Below, piece after piece: positions 26,226 through 37,737 of a stretch of DNA of 64,000 nucleotides. Origin of the DNA: Xanthostigma xanthostigma (taxonomy: Eukaryota > Arthropoda > Insecta > Raphidioptera > Raphidiidae); the NCBI GenBank assembly GCA_963575645.1, contig OY754469.1, positions 16,014,001 to 16,078,000 of the forward strand. The letters run 5' to 3'. The notes under the pieces were generated by a model that worked only from the letters and a program-made list of their open reading frames with translations, made no database searches and was not told the origin of the DNA. The translations under genes were made by a program, and so were the position numbers. Every line of letters begins with the position of its first letter. Positions within the stretch are counted from its first letter, which is position 1.

Positions 26226-27539
26226 ATTATAATTTAGTGACTTACACCCACGCAGAATCATTTTTGAGTGACATCTCAACGAAATTTCTTTTTTTAAACA
26301 GCGTAATGAGCAATTTGACAATTATTTACAGTTAATTTCAAAGATAAGAATTTATTTTTGCAAACGTTTGCAACAATTCAAATCAAATACTAGTTCTATT
26401 TCAAATTTGATATTTGATCTTGAATGAAGACTTTTTAATTCTGATAAAAAGCTGCCCGCAGACAATATTTTGTTGATCGCATTTTATAGAACAGGCTGTA
26501 TACCCACAACTAGGCATAATGTTGAAATAAAGCTACAATTTCTAGAGAGGCATGACGGTGTCCCTCGGCCCCCAGTACGTTAATATTACAGCTCTGTAAG
26601 GTGGCTTGACTTTGCCTTGTAACAATGTGGATCAATACTATGCCCGACTCTAATGACCTTTTAACATTGATTTTTTTAATACTATTTTTATTATTTTACC
26701 CTGAGGAACGTACACCTTTACCACATTGTCGTATCCATCCTGAAACCTTTGTAAATTATAATTGTAAGTTCGATTTGAACTTGCAGCAGAGTGAAATTAT
26801 TAATTGTTATCTTTTAATTTCAATTACAGCTATAGCTAAAACAAGTTGTTCTTCGTACCTACCTACTCCAAAAATTTCCGCTAGCGCTATTGAAATTGTT
26901 ATCCGAACTTTTAAAATGGATATCAAACCATACAAAAAATTCGTTGACTGGGACTCTATCCCAGTCAACGAATTTTTTTTATCTTCCTCGTATATAGATC
27001 TTAAACTAAATGTTTAATTTCTCAAGGTATCATATTCAGTTTTCGTGTAAACTGGCTGATGTTTTACCCCATAGTCACAAAATATTACCCTTAAGCTTAC
27101 TGAAAGCTGCGGTCATAAAAAAAACTTGACAAATAGCTCTGAATATTCGTTCGTGCTTTAGGGAAAATCCTGTATACTGATTACGTGTCACAGGGGCGTT
27201 ATTTCGTTGAAAATATCGTGCTTTTATCGTTGAAAACTTTACGATCATTTTCTGTTTTGACGTCATGAAACGCGACATAAAATCGGTTCGTTAACTTCAT
27301 AAAAACACTATTTTATTTTCCTCTGATTTTTCTTTAAGTAGTTGCAAAGTTGATAACTAGTAAGATAAGAAAAATTTGTCAGTTAATGTTTTAATATGTT
27401 TTATGTGTATATTTGCGATCACATTTGAAAATGTTTTGACTTTAAATAAATTATCGTTGACGTTATTCTTTCACTCTTTACTTGACTGTTCGTTTAAACT
27501 TTGATAGACGCTCGATAAGCTTTTTGTTTTATAAATAAA
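26226..27539. other. Non-coding stretch with one perfect hairpin
   Basis: An open frame at 26625-27017 (130 codons) has no recognisable domain, no coding-like composition and runs through the hairpin at 26934, so it is not called a gene. Nothing else is supported. Confidence 0.4.
26934..26978. repeat. Perfect 20-bp hairpin, 5-nt loop
   Basis: AAAAAATTCGTTGACTGGGA (26934-26953) is exactly reversed at 26959-26978 around CTCTA. Transcribed from either strand this is a very stable stem. Function unknown. Confidence 0.85.
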
Positions 27540-27896
27540 CTAGCGGCCCGTCTCGGTTTCACCCGAATGCAAAACTGTTTTGGAAATATTACATTAACCT
27601 TCCCACACTGCAGAACTATCAAAGTACATTGTTTTGATCTATCTCTAAAGATTTGGCCAGCGTAAGCCATGTAAGCGTACGAAGACAGTTTTTTTTTTGA
27701 CAAAACACCGTCATAGTTCAGGAATTTTGTACAAAATGTTCACAAATTATATACAGAAACCTTCCTCGTTTATCACTCTTTCTACTAATGAAAACCGTAT
27801 GAAAATCCGTTTGGTAGTTTTTGAGTTTATCGCGTTCAGACAGACAGACAGACGCGGCGGAGGGGCTTTATTTTATGGATATAATATTATAAATAT
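27540..27896 (-). mobile_element. Non-autonomous Helitron
   Basis: The minus-strand 3' end reads GTGAAACCGAGACGGGCC then GCTAG. Near its 5' end is a GTCT repeat (plus strand 'cagacagacagacag') preceded by 'ttttgagtttatcgcgtt', as in the copy at 54419. It is followed at once by another Helitron end at 27898. Confidence 0.65.
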
Positions 27897-27897
27897 A

Positions 27898-28250
27898 CTA
27901 GCGGTCCGTCTCCGTCACCTGGGTGCGACAGATATAATTCTGCAAAATGTATTTCGTTTGCGACCCGGCGTCTGAACTAATAGCTTTGAGCAAATTCTAT
28001 CAGATTTGCTTCTGAACTAATAGCTTTGAGCGAACTCTAACAGATGTCGGTACTTGGTACTAAAACAGATTTTTTTTGTTTGCTTCTGAACGTATAGCTT
28101 TGAGTAAATTCTCTCAGGTGTCGTTACATGTTAGGTACTAAAACAGTTTTTTTGAGAAATTTTTTTGTATCTACAAAATATTTAATAAAAACTATCCTAT
28201 TGCGTAATGGTCAAAGTGCCGGCAAAAATTTTACTGATACATACTCTCCC
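27898..28250 (-). mobile_element. Helitron-like element, family B
   Basis: This is the minus-strand counterpart of 6340-6658. Shared blocks are 'ctgcaaaatgtatttcgtttgcg', seen in two pieces, three 'ctgaac..atagctttgag' units and 'actaaaacag'. It ends in CTAG at 27898-27901. The 5' boundary is approximate. Confidence 0.6.
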
Positions 28251-28463
28251 CAAACTTTGTATATGACTTCATTAGGCCTAGTCTGACACCTATTTCCTCT
28301 ATGACTTTTCTTGATTTTGGGGCGTTTTCCCTCTAAATTTTCCGAAAGATGTCGTTTTGACGACATGTAAAAAATTTATAGATACTGTTTGTTTTTTAAT
28401 TGGATAGCTTAAAAACTTCAACCAAAACGCTAAAATAATGTTCTCTGACAAATAACATGAACT

Positions 28464-28524
28464 ATTTAAAATGTCTGACACCGCGAATATGTCGAACATA
28501 TTCGAGGTGTCAGACATTTTAAAT
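28464..28524. repeat. 28-bp hairpin with one mismatch
   Basis: Arm 28464-28491 (starting ATTTAAAATGTCTGACACC) pairs with 28497-28524 around loop TCGAA, with a single mismatch. The nearby text 'gacaaataacatgaactattt' is not repeated. No gene context. Confidence 0.8.
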
Positions 28525-28739
28525 GACTACAAGTTGCACCACATATTTATAAAAATTCATTAAACTCGATTCAGTGGCTTACGCCAATTTAAGGGTTTAT
28601 ATCCAAGTCCAAACGGCATATGCCACGGAGATAGCAATTGTATTTCTTGCACGTATTAATTTCAAATCATAAGACGCTGATGAACTCAACTATCATTTAA
28701 ATATCCAAGTGTGTAGGCTTTCACGGCCGGTGTTGATCC

Positions 28740-29032
28740 AAATCTTCTTGGTTTCTGGGCTTGTATATGCCGTGGTGCAATAGTATTTCTACCTGACGTT
28801 GCAATACCAATATGGAACGACCAATCACAGAAGAGCATACTACGACCGAGTAGAAAACACGAGCACGCTGACCATAAAAGACGCAAGTACCGCACTTACC
28901 TGTGAGCAACCTAGAAGGACACTTTGCTCGCTACCACAACTTCTTTGATAATGTCTACCGCAGTTGTAGACGAAACGTCAGGTAGAAATACCAATCGACC
29001 ACGGCATACAAGCTCGGAAATCAAGAAGATTT
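28740..29032. mobile_element. Element with 60-bp inverted arms, possibly Penelope-related
   Basis: Arms 28740-28800 and 28974-29032 are imperfect inverted repeats built around TTCTACCTGACGTT and 'gtatatgccgtgg'. The motif ACCTGACGTTTCGTC and a flanking 'taggctttcacggcc' resemble terminal regions I associate with arthropod Penelope-like elements. That link is from memory of general features and is weak. Non-coding. Confidence 0.4.
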
Positions 29033-30000
29033 GTATCATTTAAATAGCTTTTTCTAAGAAATTGGCACACACAAATGACTACAAATTCGATTTTTGAACA
29101 AATAGCATTTGAAAATTTCCTCCCCTCTGTATCGGAGACAAAATCTACCGGTTTCTATAATACGCTCCAAATGAACGGGAAGTGTAATGCCTTGAATTTT
29201 TTCAGTCTTCGTTATATGCGTGCCCCCACAATTGACGCAAACACTACGTGTTCTTCCCCCAACAGCAGCTACTTTCACCCTCTTCTTATAGGCTATATCA
29301 ACATTTAAAATATGTGCGCTGCACGTCATTCCAGCACCATTTTGAAGACCGTGCATTGGCGGCCATTCAACCGACACATCATACATCAACTCGAAACTAT
29401 AGTCTACCTATATATATTGTCGCCTATCCGTTCCTTGGCATGCCAGGATTTACATATGAATTTTTCATGAATATGACTTCCCTTATCCACTGTATCTATA
29501 ATGTGAACTGTTCAGTCATTTTTAAAGGTCAATAAAAGGATTTGTGAACACATGCCATGCGCTTACAATAAACTCGTCATTATATTAATTTAACATCTTT
29601 TCAGTGCGCTGTGTGATATTATAGCATTATAGAGTACGCGAGAGAGCAGTGGAAGTGTCTGCAATTAAGAGAGAGAACAGTTCCTTATCTCTGTGGTAAG
29701 TGGTAACTAATGATGCAAAACAATGCTGATTTGAGTAAACAAATATCTGGTTTTCTGCAGCGTTCTCTCTCTCTTAACTGAGGACACTTTTACTTATGGC
29801 AAGCATACGCACTAGCGTACTTTAGTTACTTTTATTTCTATGTATTATAGACAAATTGTCAAATTCATCTTTCACGCAGTTTGATAATTTGTAGTTGTAG
29901 TTCGGAAGAAGATTTGCCTTGCACCATTGCAGGGGTCGATTTCAATTTGGTTGTCACAATAATTGTATTTATTATTTATTAATGTTAATAACTAATTAAA

Positions 30001-30418
30001 ACCGCTGCACACGAGGCTAGTTTTTATGTTAGATTTAACCGCTACTTTTCAAGCGTTGGTTTTCGTGATGGCTTTTATGTGTTCGCTTCACACGGTTCAT
30101 GTATTGAAGCTTGCTTTGTAGACGGGTTTGGTGCACGCGCAGTGATAGTTTCAATATTAACAGGGATGGACGTTTATTGTTTCTGAACAGAACACACACT
30201 ATATAGCGCAGTGTTTGTGGGCCCACGTGACAAGGTACTGTTTCCTGATTGGAACAAGTAGACGATTAAGCAAGAAAGATAGCCCCGGTTCTAATTTTAA
30301 CATCAGTCTTGTGAACTTGCAGACGAGCCGGCAGTGACGTCATTTCCATCGTCACGGCAGCCAGCTCAAGTCCCAGCAGTGTTTCTAGCGGCAAAACCAG
30401 CCTCGTGTGCAACGACCT
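30001..30418. mobile_element. TIR MITE, 'CACACGAGG' family, copy 2
   Basis: The ends are CCGCTGCACACGAGGCTAG and CCAGCCTCGTGTGCAACGA. It is collinear with 13204-13660. A further end fragment of the same family (CCGCTGCACACGAGGTTGG) occurs at 31559-31610. Confidence 0.75.
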
Positions 30419-30593
30419 GTAATCACACTATCCCAGTAGTGCTTTAGGAACTTTGCCAGTGTGCGCAAGCTTGCGTTTTAAACTTTAATTCCAGTACTGA
30501 ATAAATTAATGAGTATAGACCAACACGACTCGGCACGGGTGTTATTATAATTAGTAGTAAGTAGCTGCACTAATCCGGTTTCTCTGTGATTAA

Positions 30594-31096
30594 CGACCCC
30601 GCACAAACCTTATGGGCATTTGGTTCTCGGTTAAATTGATCGAAAATTTTTTATTTTATAGTTTAAAGGTCACTAAGAAAAAGTGTCCATGGGCGCATAG
30701 CCTAAAAACCAATAGATTATTAGCTACAGATATGTTTAGCGAGATTTTAGATATAGTGATATCCATTGAATCCACAAACATGTTCCATGTTCTACTTTTG
30801 TGCTTTTTTTATACAAATAGAAAAATAGTTGAAAACTGGGTAATGTTGGAAGGTGTATAAAATAATAATGTCATATTCGGATTCAGCGCACTCGAAAACA
30901 TATTTCTAGAGCTTAGGATTTTTAAAGATTTTGAATTCAATGGATATTCCTATATCTAAAATCTCGCAAAACATATCTGTAGCTAAAAATCTATTGGTCT
31001 TTATAGGCTATGCGCCCATGGACACTTTTTCTTAGTGACCTTTAAACTATAAAATAAAGCCATTTTCGATCAGTTTAACCGAGAACTAAAACCCAT
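30594..31096. mobile_element. Foldback MITE, 'GACCCCGCACAAACC' family, copy 1
   Basis: Arms of about 165 bp (30605-30775 and 30930-31090) share 'ggttaaattgatcgaaaat', 'ttataGTTTAAAGGTCACTAAG', 'tgggcgcatagcc' and 'agctacagatatgtt'. The centre is about 160 bp. The same family occurs at 37443-38870 and 56109-56645. Confidence 0.8.
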
Positions 31097-31866
31097 AATT
31101 ATAATTATAAATCATTAATGTTAGAAGACTTTACTATCCTAACTCCAGCTATCGTAGCTATTATCAGTAATTCCAGCAGTTATTTTTAAAAATCATATAA
31201 ACACCTAAGATGTTAGGTCATACAACAAATCGCGTGACTCGACCAGGCCTAATCGCTGCACTGGTCATAATTTTTTATTCGATTCACCCTCCTGAAGTGT
31301 CACCTCTCGCCCTCTGAAAAAACGTTTTCGTGCAGCGGCTGTCATTTTTTTACGATCAATTTTTCTGTTTACATAGTTCAAGAAAAAATAATTTTTATAT
31401 TTATATTTGTTATGGATTTTGCAGAATTTGTGATGCTATTTTCTTGTAACTTGATAATACAGTGAAACCTGTTACAGCACACACTCTTTAATAAGGTCTA
31501 GTGTCAGAAGTACTGCCATTTTCACATAAATATTTGTAGGAGATATTCCTAAATAAAAGCCGCTGCACACGAGGTTGGAAACACTGCTTGGACTTCTACT
31601 GGCCGGTAGCTACTGCGTATGACTGTGACGGTTCTGTTACCGTTCTCAGACAGGTTGGAACAGAGCTGTACATATATTTTGAAGTCATAGCCAAAACCGT
31701 TATCGTTAATTTTACCAATTATGTTTTCATCAATAGAATTGAAATTAAAACAAAATATATCACACGCATCTGTTTTTAAACGCTTTTATTTAACTAACTC
31801 CGTATATTTCTTCGTTTCTTTGTGACTTGTTTCAAAACTTGCGACAGCTTTTTTTTGAAAACGATA

Positions 31867-31972
31867 TATAATATTATTTTTCAGAGGATAATAGATCAAT
31901 AACAAAAAATGCTGTTAAGCTATATTTTTTGTTATTGATCTATATAATTATCCTCTAAAAAATAATATTATA
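31867..31972. repeat. 44-bp hairpin with one small indel
   Basis: 31867-31910 pairs with 31924-31972. The arms agree except for a 4-nt insertion and one mismatch; they include AGAGGATAAT and AGATCAATAACAAAAAAT. The loop is about 13 nt. Non-coding. Confidence 0.8.
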
Positions 31973-33560
31973 ATAATTACTGGATCTAAAACACATATCA
32001 TGAAAATGATATATAGTATAGAAAATTTAGTACCTACATACTTTATACGTATATGTATCCTTAATAGCTATACGTATTATAATTTTTCTTGTTTGTGTTT
32101 TTCTTGTAATTTCACAGAACAATAATTTACTAGGACTAATTATCTTGAATTATCATTGTAAATAAATTACCAACAACGAGGGACATTTCATTTAAGTATT
32201 GTTTAATTATATAGCAGTGGCAAACTTATAACACATTTTTAAATTATTATATTCAAAAAAATTTCAGCTCAATTTTACGATTAGTGTTATTATTAATTAG
32301 TAGTTTTTTAAGTCTTAAAAGTATTCTATTTCACAGCTTTTTTTTAATTTTAACTTATCAAATTTTAGTATTTTTGATATCTTCAGCCTATATACATTAA
32401 CAAAAAAACGTTTGCACCTCACACTATGACCTCACCCACCTAAACTCACGTGGGAAGTGAAACTTCTCTAGATTTATGATGCGTTACCAAGGCTTCTCTT
32501 ATATTTACCCGCCTATGAACCATTTCCCTTTTAATGATATGTCGTTAAAGTAGTTCAGGGTCGGTTTGGGACCTAAAAAATTACCGGGAAAATTGTCAAA
32601 CAATTTTTCGAAGCAAAGTAAATGAACCCATCGCGCCTCCACCGTGTAACTTAGAAAAAAATCTGGACCGAACCGGACTGACCCACAGAGGACCGACGCT
32701 GAAGTAGTTTCACTTCCAAAAGTATTTTTTGCAGTATAATTTCCATTTAAAATACATAAAGATGCTTTAAGTTATTTTTTGCTTGGTACATTTTGATATA
32801 AAACACAAAATGATCCTTGCACCTCGTTCTATAAGCGATGAAAAAATTTCATCGTTGCGCCATTGGTTTTCTTACGTGGGATACGTGTATACATTGTAAA
32901 TGCGATTGTTGAGAAGTCATATTCGGTGGTTTACCCCCCCCCCCCCCTTCCGGATCCGGCGCATTGTAATCAAACAGGGAACTGTGGTACTACCTACAAT
33001 CCGTGACACGCGATCCCAGCTCCACCCGCCGTGGTGCCATTACCTTTAACCTCCTTGACATAACCCCCTGTTTTGTATAGCTCCGTACACTACAGCTTGT
33101 ATATATAGTACTTGCATGTAGCTCTATTTGTATTATATCTACCAATTTGGGCTTAGGTAGGTATACATATTTTGTATGTTGAAGCGAATAGCATAAATTT
33201 GTTCGTGTAACGTCATGGGCATCCCTAGTCCGTCTGACCTTTGTACAACCTCCGATGATGGCTTCTCACTATAAACCACAGGTCCCCAAAGTTTTTTGTC
33301 TCTGCCATGTTTTTCGGTTTGGGGTAGATCCACTGCTTACCTGATATTGATCTTTTGCAAATTCATTAACTTCAAATGTATTTTTGCCAGCCGGCATGTA
33401 TAGTGTTAATCACTTTGAAAGATTTTTTATAATAGTAGTAATAGTAATTTTTTATAATTGCAGTGTGAAAAATTAAAAAAAAAACACATGTTAGTTTTAT
33501 ACATTCATTTATTAAATTCGAATTCAAATTTACTTTCTGTTACATAAAATAACTAAGCAA
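31973..33560. other. Non-coding stretch
   Basis: It contains a run of 15 C at about 32934 followed by a GC-rich patch to 33070. No exon, RNA gene or bounded element is supported. A minus-strand ORF at 33139-33333 has no recognisable domain. Confidence 0.4.
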
Positions 33561-33781
33561 ATAAAATATAGTTTAAAAAAAACTAAAAAACACGCTTTAT
33601 ATCGGACTAAAAAGTAAAAAATAATTGTTTTAAAATAAGCTTAAAAAGCGTTGGGCGCTCGATGTACGAAAATGTGGAACAAAGCGCCCCACGCTTTTTA
33701 AGCTTATTTTAAAACAATTATTTTTTACTTTTTAGTCCGATATAAAGCGTGTTTTTTAGTTTTTTTTAAACTATATTTTAT
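33561..33781. repeat. 99-bp near-perfect palindromic hairpin
   Basis: 33561-33659 and 33683-33781 are reverse complements over 99 nt with a single mismatch (33652 region, T against G). The loop is 23 nt. The arms contain AAGCTTAAAAAGCG and ATATCGGACTAAAAAGTAAA. Such identity implies recent origin or gene conversion. It could be a foldback MITE or a hairpin-RNA locus. Confidence 0.9.
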
Positions 33782-34237
33782 TTTTCACTTTTTAGTTTGA
33801 GGATCTATAAAAGAATTTATTAATCCTGGGGGTCCTAATAAGGATAATGGGAAACTGTTATCAAATTATTGCATTGTCATCGGTCCTTGATACGTATGCA
33901 AAGTTTCAAATTAATCAGACTTCGGGAAATTGGTGAAAATTATGCTCAAAGATTCCGTTACATACATACATACTTACAACCCAAACTAATATAAAGCGTT
34001 TAAAAATAAATGCTTTTAGTGTGAGGGATGACCCTGATGCTTTAATAATAAAATTTCAACATTTGGCATCTATTTTGTTAGGTTTAATCTCAAATCTCCT
34101 TGGTTAACGGTGTCTAGTCTGTTTCTTTTTTTTTGTTAGGAGATCCACTATCGTTGAACCCCATTTTCATTTCATGGGCCCTCAATTTTTGTTTGCTGAC
34201 ATGGACTCCTTGCAAGTTGTCGTCGACCCCTGGAGGT

Positions 34238-34342
34238 CGATATAGACCACTTTGGGAATCACTAGTCTAGAATATTTTATTAAATGTTCATTTTCGATAC
34301 ATGACAAACTTGAATTTTTTATAGACCACTTTGGGAATCACT
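34238..34342. mobile_element. hAT 3'-end fragments, duplicated
   Basis: 'atagaccactttgggaatcact' occurs at 34241-34262 and again at 34321-34342. Read in reverse it gives CAGTGATTCCCAAAGTGG, a familiar hAT terminus. The rest of the element is not recognised. Confidence 0.45.
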
Positions 34343-34810
34343 GCTATAAGTTTGTTTGTTTGTTTGGTTGAACGCGCTAATTTCAGGAACTACTGGTTTG
34401 AATTAAAAAAAAAAATGTTTTTGTTGGATAGCCCATTTATCGAGGAAGGCTATAAGCTATATAATATCACGCTACGATCAATATACTAATATATAAAACT
34501 GAATAGTTTGTTTGTTTGTTTGGTTGAACGCGCTAATGTCAGGAACTACTGGTTCGAATTGAAAATTTTTTTTTTTTTGGATAGCCCACTTATCGAGGAA
34601 GGCTATAGGCTATATAATATAACGCTACGACCAATAGGAACGGATCATCAATGAAAAATGTTGCAAAATGTAACTCAAAATGTGTCTGTTCGAAAAAAAA
34701 ACTTTTGAACGATAACTCCGATCTCGGTAAACTAAGATGAATGTGCGTACTCATGTCCCTCCCCCTCATTCGTTCTTTTGCACCCAAGTGAAACCGGGCG
34801 GGACCGCTAT
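34343..34810 (+). mobile_element. Two family A Helitron copies, head to tail
   Basis: A partial copy (about 34345-34479; 5' half only, ending at 'cacgctacgatcaa') is followed immediately by a complete one (34480-34810). The second starts ATACTAATATATAAA and ends GTGAAACCGGGCGGGACCGC plus TAT. The junction truncates the first copy exactly where the second begins. Confidence 0.7.
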
Positions 34811-35701
34811 AGTAATATATATGACTAAATTGGCGTTATATGATCTTTCTGGGGCGTATCGAAAAAATGGTGAAAAAAATTTTTTTTTAAGGTATGCGTG
34901 TAGGGTGTCAAAGATACTCTCATCAAGTAAGAAAAGAAATAAAAATTAGTTCAAAACACAATTATTCTGCCCCTCACAGTCGTATTTAGAGACAATTTGA
35001 CCAAAAAACCTGAAATGTGCATTTATCACAACTACAAGTTTGAAATCCTCCATATGAAAACGAAGTTGCTTTGAGCCGTTGATAGATTATTGTCCGCCAC
35101 ATCAACTTTTTGGTTTGAATATGTACCCTGCATTTTTTTGTTGTTTACATCAATTAATTTTGTTCGATGGACAGCGATTCTAATTCATTGGGTAGCAATT
35201 AGTAATATTGCATGTTCATGAATAAATAACTGACAGGTTTTATAAATTGTTCGTGAGACGATTAGATTGATCAATATATAAATTACATTGTGCTTGAGAG
35301 AAAAACCACTTTTATTGGCAATAAAATTCTATTGTTAAGTTTCAAATAATATAAAGCGTGAAAATTCACGTACCTAGTACATAATAATATATTCTGAAAG
35401 GAGTAGCAGCACCCATTTTTTTTCCAATATAAACCAGTGTTGGACAAATTTGGAAATTGTAATAGGCGAAAAATTAACTGTCATTGCGTATAATATTATA
35501 AAAGTTGTAAGAGGAAAAGGCGTGGCTTTGCGTGTACAAAGAAACAACCAAATGAACGTCGGAAATCTGAATGACAAAAACTGACCACACGACGGACGCA
35601 ATCGTGAATCCGACGTTAGTGAATTTTTTTCTGTCCATGCAAGTTCCTCAAAGTAATTATAGGGTAAATATATAAGTTCCTGAGCACTTATATAATATAG
35701 A

Positions 35702-36068
35702 CAGTAGAACCTCTGTAAGTCGAACTTAGAGGAGGAAGACGCCAAAAAATTCTAGTTATAGAGTTTTCGACTTATGAAAGATTTCGACTTGGGCAGATTG
35801 TGTAAGGAAATATTCGACCTGTAGAGGGTTAAGATTCATTCTAAATGATCGAATTGTAAAGGTTGTAAAATCAAACATTGCTGTGTTTGAGATGGTCCAA
35901 TTTATTTTTTCGAGTTATGGAGGCAAAATATGTACCGAAATGACTCACTGATCATTTTGACGTATAGAGGGTTGAGATTTTGAGTAATGGAGGTTTTGGG
36001 GCTTGAAGGGAAGAGAACAAAACATTTTTTCGAGTTTTGGAAGTTTTCGACTTAAAGAGGTTCTATTG
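35702..36068. mobile_element. pogo/Tigger-like MITE
   Basis: The ends CAGTAGAACCTCTGTAAGTC and, inverted, CAATAGAACCTCTTTAAGTC match. A second right end (GAGGTTCTACTG) follows at 36078-36088. CAGT-starting ends rich in 'tatagagg'-like steps are usual for pogo/Tigger MITEs. Non-coding. Confidence 0.65.
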
Positions 36069-36309
36069 TATAATATGAGGTTCTACTGTATAATATATAT
36101 TGTTTTTTATTCTTCTGTATTTTTCAGATTTTACTTAACTTGTGTAAACGTCTGTATATTACCATAAATTTAAAAGTCTATTTTATTCTTTAGAAGAGAC
36201 TTGAAATTATTTTCAAGATAAACAAAAAAGTTTTGAAAGCACTTTTGTATCGTATTTTTTATTATTAGGATTTATAAATTGGCAAACAATTAATGGTTTG
36301 TAATAATTA

Positions 36310-36789
36310 CAGTCAAACCTGTATAAACAAGAGTTCATGGGACTGCGATCTCTTTTTCGCTTATGGAGGTTTTTCACTAAACCCGAGTTTCTAGCTTATA
36401 TAGGTACGGGAGTGGCCTTTTTCACTTATAGAGGTCTATAAAAATACAGCAAATATGTAGTGATAAATATGTACCTATATGTGTTATTCGACATAGATAA
36501 TAATTCGACATAGATGCTAAAAAAAGAAAACAAAAAATCTTACACTAATATTTACTTCAAGAAATCTGTTATTTTCCTCTGCGTTTCTATTTTTACTATC
36601 GCTTATAGAGGCCAGGCAAGTAGTAGTCTCAGTTATAGAGGTTTATGAGTGAAAAACGTCTTTCTCTTATAGAGGTTTCTGTTTCTCACTTATAGAGGTT
36701 TTAGAGGATTACAAAGACGATACCTGGCAATTACTCTCACTTAGAGATTTTTTTCACCTACCCAGTTCTCTCTCACTCAGGTTTGACTG
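36310..36789. mobile_element. TA-flanked pogo/Tigger-like MITE
   Basis: The ends CAGTCAAACCTG and CAGGTTTGACTG are exact inverted repeats flanked by TA on both sides (36308-36309, 36790-36791). The interior repeats 'cttatagaggt' at least five times. A short relic of the same family lies at about 45855-45895. Confidence 0.8.
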
Positions 36790-37737
36790 TATTTAATTTT
36801 GTTGACCGTCGAAGATTCAATGAATAATAACCAACCCTGAAAAAATAAATGTCTGGTGAAAATATTTGAATAAAAATCAGATCAATATGTTTTCTAAATT
36901 TCACAGTTTGTTTTTTTTTTGCATTATTTGCCTGGCACATGGAATATATGATTTGTCATGCAATCTAGAAATGTCATTAATCTTAGTTGACCTCATATTT
37001 AACTGAAAAATATCTTTTTGCTGTCACCATGCGAAGAAGTTATTGGAAAAACATTTTTTATAATTTAGAAGAAAAACATGTTCAGCATAGGTGTTATTAC
37101 GAAATACAGATAAGGTATATAAATTCGAACACTGGTCATTGGATATACCTACATTTTATTATAAAAGGCAATAATTTTCAATGTATCTATGCAGTTAATT
37201 TTTTAAATCGTCCTTTACATGGCGAGCGACTCTATTATTCATTGAATCATTATTTATGATTAATTTCACATTCTTTGGTCACAAGACAAAATGGCTTCTA
37301 CACCCATTTTGGCAATTTAATGATTATGGACCCTTCGATACGCCAGTAATGAATTCTTAATTTGCGATGGAAAGAGACAGCACAACACCAATTAGAAAAA
37401 GCATAGGTTACATAAAAATGTTTGCCAGTAAACGATTCTCATATAGTTAGATTTTGACGTAAATTGATCGAAAATGGTTTCTTTATAGTTTAAATGTCAC
37501 TAAAAAAAGTTTTCATGGGCGCATAGCCTAAAAACCAATAGATTTTTAGCTACAGATATGTTAATTAGTTCTTTCTCCTATAGTGTTATTATGATATTTG
37601 TGCTTATTTCATATCTGACCAACATTATTTTTTTAGGTTTGTTCTAAACTAAGATTTTAAACTTTTTTTTAACCTATTTGCAGGAAAATAAAAAAATACT
37701 CGAAAACTAGGTAATGTTGGAAGGTGTCACCTGTATA

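Noticed and set aside
26625-27017. 130-codon plus-strand ORF
   Set aside because: Hydrophobic start followed by low-information sequence, no domain, no splice context, and its end runs through a perfect DNA hairpin.
32934-33070. C-run plus GC-rich patch as a gene fragment
   Set aside because: No frame on either strand gives a recognisable peptide.
35374-35745. 123-codon minus-strand ORF
   Set aside because: No recognisable domain; it overlaps the left end of a pogo-like MITE, so it is a chance frame.
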